Below are positions 58,640 to 64,000 of a stretch of 64,000 nt of DNA, piece by piece. Each line of letters begins with the position of its first letter. Position 1 is the stretch's first letter. Source of the DNA: Nocardia coubleae NBRC 108252 (lineage in GTDB: Bacteria; Actinomycetota; Actinomycetes; Mycobacteriales; Mycobacteriaceae); NCBI RefSeq assembly GCF_001612805.1, contig NZ_BDBD01000027.1, positions 124,001 to 188,000 on the forward strand, read 5' to 3'. The position numbers were made by a program, and so were the translations under genes. The notes under the pieces were generated by a model that made no database searches, had not been told where the DNA came from, and saw only the letters and a program-made list of their open reading frames with translations.

Positions 58640-60558
58640 CGATTCATCCACCGGGCCCGGACGATCCGCAGACCATCGGCCGCTACCGGGTGATCGGCGC
58701 GCTCGACCCGTCGGCAGGCGATCACAGTGTGCTCGCCACCGGCCCCGACGACTCGCTCGTGGTCGTGCGGCAGGTGCACCCCGAACTGCTCGCGGAACCC
58801 GAATTCCGGGTGCGGCTGCGGCACAGTGCCGTTGCCGCCATGCGTGTCGCCGGGCCGTCCAACACCACGGTGATCGATGTCGATGCCGATGCCGACAAGC
58901 CATGGTTGGCATCGCTTTTCGTACCTGGTGTGCGGCTCGATGCTGCTGTGGCCGAGCACGGCCCGTTACCGGTCCCCGCTGTGCGTGCCTTGGCCGCCGC
59001 ACTGGCGTCCGCTCTCGGCGCCGTGCACGCCGCCGGGTTGGTGCATCAGCGATTGCGCGCCGACACCGTCCTGCTGGCGAAAGACGGTGGGCGCCTTGGT
59101 GAGATCGGCGTCACTCCTGCGGCAGGCCTGTCCACCACCGGAACAGCGACCACCATCGGCACGCCCGACTTCTTGGCACCCGAACAGGCACTCGGTCTGG
59201 AACTCACCCCCGCCGTCGATGTTTTCGCGCTCGGCTCGGTGCTGGCCTACGCAGCGTCGGGAGTGGCACCGTTCGCGGCGCCGTCGGTGCCGTACACCCT
59301 GTTCAATATCGCCAATCGCGAACCCGATCTGAGCCGGGTGCCCGAACCGCTCTACGAGATGCTTGCCGCATGCCTGCGCAAAGACCCGGCGGCCAGGCCC
59401 ACGCCCGCACAAATCCTCCAGTATCTCGGTGGCCCACCGAGTGGCCCGCCGCCCTGGCCCGCACCGGTTCTCGACGACATCGGCCGGGTGCAGGCGGAGA
59501 TCTCGGCGCTGCGTGCTGCTGCCCCCGCGCTCACCCCAGCGGAGCCGCTGCCCTCGGCGAAGCCGTTCGCCGAAGCCGTCGGCGCCAAGTTTGCCCGGCT
59601 GCGCCAAACGGCCAGGGAAACTGCCGAATACGGCCGCGAGCGGTGGGCAGGTGCGGATGTTCTAGCGCGCTCCGGCATCGCGGGCGGTCTGGTCGTGACG
59701 TTGCTCGCACTGGTCGGGCTCACCTACTTCGTCTCGCGTCCGGAACGTGAACCCGGCCCGGTGACCGGTCTGACCCTGGCCGAGTTGCGCCGCATCGATG
59801 CCTGCGCCTGGCTCACGTCCGCGATCGGCACAGGTGTCCCCGTGGTACCGACCCCGCTCCCTGCCGACTCCTGGAAACCGCGACCGACCGGCCGCTGGGG
59901 ATGTTCCCTCGACTCGGGCAAGTACATCCTCAATCTGGAGCTCGGTAAGGAAGACGAGTACCTCACCCTGAATCAGACTGTGGTCGACGGTGTTCCGATC
60001 ACCCACGGCAGTCCGTCCGGGTGCGTGCGCGCCATCGCGAGCCCGGGCGACGAACGCGAAGCGGGCATCGTCCTCACGCTGCTCACCCCACCTTCGGTCA
60101 AGGACTGCGCGGGCGTCGACCACGTGGCCGCCGCCCTGGCCCGCTCGCTGACCGCGGCCCCGCAGGCCGAGCATCCGTCCCCGCTCGCCCTGATCGAGCC
60201 CTGCACCCTATTCGACCGCGACGCCGTAACCGAGGGCATCGGCCCTCTCCCACCGCAGCCGACCATCGCCGACGCGCACACCTGCCAGTGGGACGCGCTC
60301 GTCCGGCTGAACCTGCAACTCCTGCGCACCAGCAACGTGACCACGGGCAAGAATCCGCAGGTCCTGCGTGTCGACGGCATGGAGGTCTACCAGGGAGACG
60401 ACAGCACCCTCAAATGCACCCGGGCCTACCTCGTGCCCAACGCAGGTGAGGAAACCGTGCAGGTCACCGTCGAAGGAATGCCCGGTGCGACCCAGCAATC
60501 CTGCTCGATCGCCACCACATTCCTGCGCCGGGCCGTGGAGAAACTACCGAAGCGGTGA
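58636..60558 (+). CDS. Receptor-type pseudokinase
   Basis: A 640-residue protein collinear with the two kinases but with every catalytic element lost. The glycine loop is DPSAGDHSV, the VAIK lysine is Arg45 (VVVRQV), HRDLKPAN reads HQRLRADT (Asp to Arg139, Asn to Thr144), and DFG reads EIG (Glu156). The C-lobe scaffold is kept (APEQALGLELTPAVDVFALG, CLRKDPAARPTPAQILQYL). A transmembrane helix (ARSGIAGGLVVTLLALVGLT) and the duplicated four-cysteine ectodomain (IDACAWL, WGCS, SGCVRA, KDCAG; EPCTLF, HTCQW, LKCTR, QSCSIA) follow. ATG 58636 overlaps the kinase 2 stop. It may act as an allosteric partner. Confidence 0.87.
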   Translation: MTIHPPGPDDPQTIGRYRVIGALDPSAGDHSVLATGPDDSLVVVRQVHPELLAEPEFRVRLRHSAVAAMRVAGPSNTTVIDVDADADKPWLASLFVPGVRLDAAVAEHGPLPVPAVRALAAALASALGAVHAAGLVHQRLRADTVLLAKDGGRLGEIGVTPAAGLSTTGTATTIGTPDFLAPEQALGLELTPAVDVFALGSVLAYAASGVAPFAAPSVPYTLFNIANREPDLSRVPEPLYEMLAACLRKDPAARPTPAQILQYLGGPPSGPPPWPAPVLDDIGRVQAEISALRAAAPALTPAEPLPSAKPFAEAVGAKFARLRQTARETAEYGRERWAGADVLARSGIAGGLVVTLLALVGLTYFVSRPEREPGPVTGLTLAELRRIDACAWLTSAIGTGVPVVPTPLPADSWKPRPTGRWGCSLDSGKYILNLELGKEDEYLTLNQTVVDGVPITHGSPSGCVRAIASPGDEREAGIVLTLLTPPSVKDCAGVDHVAAALARSLTAAPQAEHPSPLALIEPCTLFDRDAVTEGIGPLPPQPTIADAHTCQWDALVRLNLQLLRTSNVTTGKNPQVLRVDGMEVYQGDDSTLKCTRAYLVPNAGEETVQVTVEGMPGATQQSCSIATTFLRRAVEKLPKR

Positions 60559-60604
60559 GCAAGGAGGGGATACTCGGGCGGGGATCGTCGACGGAAGGGT
60601 CGGG

Positions 60605-61651
60605 ATGGATCAGCTCGGGGTTGCGGTTGTCGGGTTCGGGTTGGCGGGGGCGGTGTTCCATGCGCCGTTGATCGCGGCGGAGCCGAGGATGCGGGTGGCG
60701 GCGGTGGTGACGTCGTCGGCGGAGCGGGCCGCGCAGGCGCGGGCGCAGCATCCGGGGGTGCGGGTGTGGGAGAGCGCGGAGGAGATGTTCGCCGAGGCCG
60801 ACGATGTGGATCTGGCAGTGATCGCGACACCGAATCGGACGCATGCGGAGCTGGCGGTGAAGGCGTTGGTCGCGGGGTTGCCGGTGGTGGTCGACAAACC
60901 GTTCGCGGTGAAGTCGGTCGATGCCGAGGAGGTGGTCACCATCGCCGAGCGGGCGGGGCTGCCACTGAGTGTTTTCCAGAACCGCCGCTGGGACAACGAC
61001 TTCCTGACCGTGCAGGCGCTGATGGACGCCGGTGAGTTCGGTGAGGTGCGCCGGTTCGAGTCGCGGTTCGAGCGGTGGCGGCCGGTGTCGAAAGGTGGCT
61101 GGCGTGAGGTCGGCTCCGCCGAGGACGGGGCGGGGATCCTGTTCGATCTGGGCAGTCACCTGGTGGATCAGGCGCTCGCCCTGTTCGGCCCGGTCACCGA
61201 GGTGTACGCCGAACTCGACCAGCGCCGCCCGGACGTGCAGGCCGACGACGACGCCTTCATCGCCCTGACCCACGCCTCCGGCGTCCGCTCGCACCTGTGG
61301 ATGAGTGCCGTCGCGCCCCAACTGGGTCCGCGTATGCGCGTGCTCGGTTCCACCAACGGCTACACGGTCTCGGGCCTCGATCCACAGGAAGACGACCTGC
61401 GTGCCGGCCGCCGCCCGGACGACGGAAACCCATGGGGCACGGTCACTCCCGACAAATGGGGCACCTTCGGCGCAGGCGAGGACCTGAAGACGATCCCCAC
61501 CCTCCCCGGTGACTATCCGGCCTTCTACGCCCAGATGGCCGCCGCCCTACTGGACGACGCCCCGGTCCCGGTGGACCCACGCGACGCCGTGGAAACCCTG
61601 CGCATCCTGGAATACGCCCGCCACGTCGCCACTCCACCCGAAGACGACTGA
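60605..61651 (+). CDS. Gfo/Idh/MocA-family oxidoreductase
   Basis: A 348-residue NAD(P)-dependent oxidoreductase. The N-terminal Rossmann fold reads VAVVGFGLAGAVFHAPLIA. The catalytic DKPFAVKS (EKP-like motif with Lys) and VFQNRRWDNDFL follow. The C-terminal alpha/beta domain includes 'GILFDLGSHLVDQALALFGP' with the D-x-x-x-H motif that supplies the catalytic Asp/His. Substrate is probably a sugar or sugar derivative. ATG 60605 follows GGAAGGG, 46 bp after the pseudokinase. It is probably independent of the kinase function. Confidence 0.9.
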   Translation: MDQLGVAVVGFGLAGAVFHAPLIAAEPRMRVAAVVTSSAERAAQARAQHPGVRVWESAEEMFAEADDVDLAVIATPNRTHAELAVKALVAGLPVVVDKPFAVKSVDAEEVVTIAERAGLPLSVFQNRRWDNDFLTVQALMDAGEFGEVRRFESRFERWRPVSKGGWREVGSAEDGAGILFDLGSHLVDQALALFGPVTEVYAELDQRRPDVQADDDAFIALTHASGVRSHLWMSAVAPQLGPRMRVLGSTNGYTVSGLDPQEDDLRAGRRPDDGNPWGTVTPDKWGTFGAGEDLKTIPTLPGDYPAFYAQMAAALLDDAPVPVDPRDAVETLRILEYARHVATPPEDD

Positions 61652-61718
61652 TCCCACCCACCCGGCAAGCCGACGACCGGCCCACGGCGGGGGCTGTGTC
61701 GGGTGGTCGCCGCCCGAA

Positions 61719-63254
61719 TCAGAGCTTGGCGGAACGCAGTTCGTGCCCCTTGGACGTCTTGCAGCGCCCCGACTCCAGGTCCCACTGCCACCCGTGCAGG
61801 TTGCAGGTGAGGTTGTTGCCTTCCACCACACCGAATTTCGACAGGTCGGCCTTGAGGTGCGGGCAGCGACGCTGCACTTCCCAGCCGTCGAGTTCGATGG
61901 TGGCCGAGTCGTCGTGCGCCTCGGCGAACCACCCGTCGGCGTAGGCGATGCGCTCGTCGGTGAGGCACTTGAAGAAGGTGTAGAGGAATTCGTTGTAGCC
62001 GCCGATGCGCCACGCCTGGAAGCGGGTGGACAGGAAGATCGTGTTCACCCAGTCCGGTTCGTCGTCGCGCAGCACGGTGCGCACCAGTTCGGGGGCGATG
62101 CGGAAGCCGTAGCGGTAGCGCCCCTCGCCTTCGATGGGCTCTCGCACGGTGCGCTGCGGGAAGTCGAGGACGATGGTTTCCTCGCCGAGCACCAGGCCCA
62201 CGGGGTAGCCGATGCCGTCGCTGATGAGCGCGCTCTGCTTCATGATCGGCTCGAACAGCTCGCGCAGCGGCTCGAGCAGCGAACCCTCGCCGTGCTCCCA
62301 CGTCGCCTTCTCGGCGGCGAGCACGGGCGCGAAGCGTTCGGCCATGTCGGCGATGTAGGCGGCCTTGTCGCCGTAGATGCGCTGCGGGTCGAAGGGGTGC
62401 GTGAGATCCAACGAGGAACCGCGCACCTCGGCCACGGAACCGGGGATCATCAGGATCCCGCCCTTGTTGCCGTGGATCTCCATCTGCTCGAGAAACACGA
62501 TCTGGTCCGGGAAGATGTTGCCCTCGTCGCCGCGGTCGTCGTTGAGGTAGCGCAGTTCGTCGTCGAGGAACACCGGCGGACCGGCCGAGGGCACCACCCA
62601 GGTGGCGCCGACCTGCTCGATGTAGGAGCGGGCCCGGTCCATGCCGCGCTGACGCTTCTGCTTGCCGAAGTTGGCCTTGGTGCGCGCGGGGATGTCGTAG
62701 ACGGCCGGGTACCAGATGGCGCCCGAGTACTGCAGCAGGTGAATGTCGATGTGCCCGAACGCGTCGTGGATGACGTCCATATCGACGGGGCGGGCGTCGT
62801 TCATGTTGAAGCAGGTGGTCTCGCCGTCGGAGACTAGGATGCCCGAGTCGCCGATGGGGCCGTCGGCGGGCGCGCGCAGCGCGACGATCATGATGTCGAG
62901 CGAACCCTTGGGCCCGGTGACGGTGTGCTTGACCGAGTCCTCGGTCTCGAAGAATTTGGTGAAGCCGAGCGCCTCGAGTTCGCGGCGCAGATCCGGCACC
63001 GGGTAGTCGGGCAGCAGGACCGTCGCGTCCTTGTTGACGTGCTCGCGCAGCAGTGCGGCGTCGAAGTGGTCGCGGTGCAGGTGCGAGACGTAGAGGTAGT
63101 CGACGTCGCCGAGTGCCGCCCAGTCCAGACCGGTGTTGTCCGGGAACGGGAACCACGACGCGAAGTAGGCGGGGTTCACCCACGGGTCGCACAGGATGGT
63201 CCCGGCCTCGGTTCGGATGTGGAAGCCAGCATGTCCGACACTGGTGATCTGCAC
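61719..63254 (-). CDS. Metallo-beta-lactamase-fold protein fused to a C-terminal Rieske domain
   Basis: A 511-residue protein with an MBL-fold N-terminal domain and a Rieske [2Fe-2S] C-terminal domain. The metal motif of the first is SHLHRDHFD (His58, His60, Asp62, His63), with DGETTCFNMNDARPV and further His later. The Rieske motif is CPH (Cys464, His466) and CNLHGWQW (Cys484, His487), an exact C-x-H/C-x-x-H set. This pairing, in reverse order, recalls CMP-Neu5Ac hydroxylase. GTG 63254 has AGGAGG about 8 nt upstream. No signal peptide. Substrate unknown. Confidence 0.88.
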   Translation of the reverse strand: MQITSVGHAGFHIRTEAGTILCDPWVNPAYFASWFPFPDNTGLDWAALGDVDYLYVSHLHRDHFDAALLREHVNKDATVLLPDYPVPDLRRELEALGFTKFFETEDSVKHTVTGPKGSLDIMIVALRAPADGPIGDSGILVSDGETTCFNMNDARPVDMDVIHDAFGHIDIHLLQYSGAIWYPAVYDIPARTKANFGKQKRQRGMDRARSYIEQVGATWVVPSAGPPVFLDDELRYLNDDRGDEGNIFPDQIVFLEQMEIHGNKGGILMIPGSVAEVRGSSLDLTHPFDPQRIYGDKAAYIADMAERFAPVLAAEKATWEHGEGSLLEPLRELFEPIMKQSALISDGIGYPVGLVLGEETIVLDFPQRTVREPIEGEGRYRYGFRIAPELVRTVLRDDEPDWVNTIFLSTRFQAWRIGGYNEFLYTFFKCLTDERIAYADGWFAEAHDDSATIELDGWEVQRRCPHLKADLSKFGVVEGNNLTCNLHGWQWDLESGRCKTSKGHELRSAKL

Positions 63255-63368
63255 GAGCTATGTCCTCCTACCAGGATCTGATTCGCCGACGCACCGGGCT
63301 CGACCTGGTGACGCGAGCCGCCGCCGAGCTCTGACCACTGCGGCGGCACCAGCCAACAAGGGTAGTGG

Positions 63369-64000
63369 CTAAACCGTTACATCACCGATGCAGTAGCCCT
63401 CGGGGGTCGAGACGACGGTGAATGTGCGTGTCCTGGTGCCCCCGGGGGAGGTGGTCACCGGGACCTGAACCGCCAGGTAATCCCCCTGAACTCGTTCGGA
63501 TGATAGCTCTTGGTCGGCGAAGGAGGTGACATTGCCTACTTTGCCCGAGTCGGTGGCCAGCGGGGGTGCTGTGGGGTTGCCGGTGCCCTGTGGATCCCAG
63601 GTGGCCGGGCTCGTCGCGCAGGTCAGGGGGTGGATCTGTTCGGTGTCGTCCGGGTTGAGAGGTTTGCCCGTTGCGCGGGCCAGGTAACGGCGGACGGTGT
63701 GACGCGCGTCGGCCTCGTCGTAACCGGGCTCGACACCGGCGGCGAACACCCGGCCGCAGGCGTAGCCGGTGGCGATGTCACGCTGCTCCACGGTGATCGT
63801 CGTCGTCGCGTTGCGCCAGGTGACGGTGTCGGCGGTGGCGGTGCCCGGCCTGCTCAGGGCGGCGAGGATCGACTGCGGGTCGGCGTACATGTCGGCGACG
63901 GTGCGCGGCGGGATGGTCCAGCACTTGTCCTGTAGCTCGGTGACGGTCGCCGAGCGCAGGTCGGCGGCCCAGCGGCGCACGGCGGTCACGGCATCCGGGT
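63369..64000 (-). CDS. Hypothetical exported or membrane protein (5' end beyond window)
   Basis: At least 206 residues, with the frame open to the window edge, so the N-terminus, probably with a signal or membrane segment, is missing. The visible part is of mixed fold (VTWRNATTTITVEQRDIATG, DEADARHTVRRYLARATGKP, then TRTRTFTVVSTPEGYCIGDV), with three or four Cys that could pair. It looks like a domain attached to the membrane of unknown role. If GTG 63989 were the start, no signal peptide would be present. I cannot name a family. Confidence 0.5.
   Translation of the reverse strand, partial: PDAVTAVRRWAADLRSATVTELQDKCWTIPPRTVADMYADPQSILAALSRPGTATADTVTWRNATTTITVEQRDIATGYACGRVFAAGVEPGYDEADARHTVRRYLARATGKPLNPDDTEQIHPLTCATSPATWDPQGTGNPTAPPLATDSGKVGNVTSFADQELSSERVQGDYLAVQVPVTTSPGGTRTRTFTVVSTPEGYCIGDVTV

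Overview
The window is high-GC (about 70%) actinobacterial DNA from the mycolic-acid group, most likely Nocardia or a close relative. Evidence: LysX, a ChoD-type cholesterol oxidase, a cutinase, a PE/PPE/EspG trio, a septum-formation/metallopeptidase/serS block, many GTG starts, and gene order matching the Mycobacterium tuberculosis interval from serS (Rv3834c) to sodA (Rv3846), with gltB/gltD further along. Nearly all of it is coding. I found no tRNA, rRNA, CRISPR array, insertion sequence or prophage.

Layout. 1-5.2 kb: 3' part of gltB, then gltD and a strong terminator. 5.4-9.8 kb: a Sel1-repeat protein, a four-gene Roadblock/LC7 cluster and a secreted cutinase. 9.8-14.6 kb: a histidine phosphatase, a small membrane protein, lysX and an S4 protein. 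14.6-19.1 kb: a seven-gene minus-strand run around copper handling (YcnI, CopC, CopD). 19.2-25 kb: a RecB-like nuclease, htpG and choD. 25-29 kb: GNAT, two SDR enzymes, a TetR regulator, and a GDT1-type Mn exporter preceded by a yybP-ykoY manganese riboswitch. 29-48.6 kb: the block syntenic with M. tuberculosis (sodA, rhodanese, DUF4328, glpQ1, DUF5926, two ferritins, LCP, DUF2470, pheA, phosphoglycerate mutase, metallopeptidase, septum protein, serS), into which PE-PPE-EspG, a CPBP protease and a 31-codon peptide gene are placed. 48.7-53.5 kb: a GGDEF/EAL protein, a YefM-YoeB toxin-antitoxin pair and two transporters. 53.7-60.6 kb: a kinase-lipoprotein-kinase-pseudokinase operon. 60.6-64 kb: a Gfo/Idh/MocA oxidoreductase, an MBL-Rieske fusion and a partial secreted or membrane protein.

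How the genes fit together. Metal homeostasis recurs: copper (YcnI/CopC/CopD), manganese (riboswitch plus GDT1) and iron (ferritins, and a DUF2470 gene behind an IdeR-type iron box). Signalling is the other theme: Roadblock switches, a probable c-di-GMP phosphodiesterase, and the kinase operon, in which all three kinase-like proteins carry a duplicated four-cysteine ectodomain and the last has lost every catalytic residue. That operon is the best candidate for an undescribed system.

Non-coding structure. Three copies of a ~91-bp foldback repeat (26.3, 30.6 and 33.9 kb) keep their stems through compensatory changes. A 31-codon gene at 35.1 kb has a consensus ribosome-binding site and its own terminator hairpin. 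A 366-bp gap at 31.4-31.7 kb holds two long hairpins and a cluster of DnaA-box-like 9-mers. Many genes have a TANNNT -10 element 6-8 nt before the start codon, which suggests leaderless transcripts.
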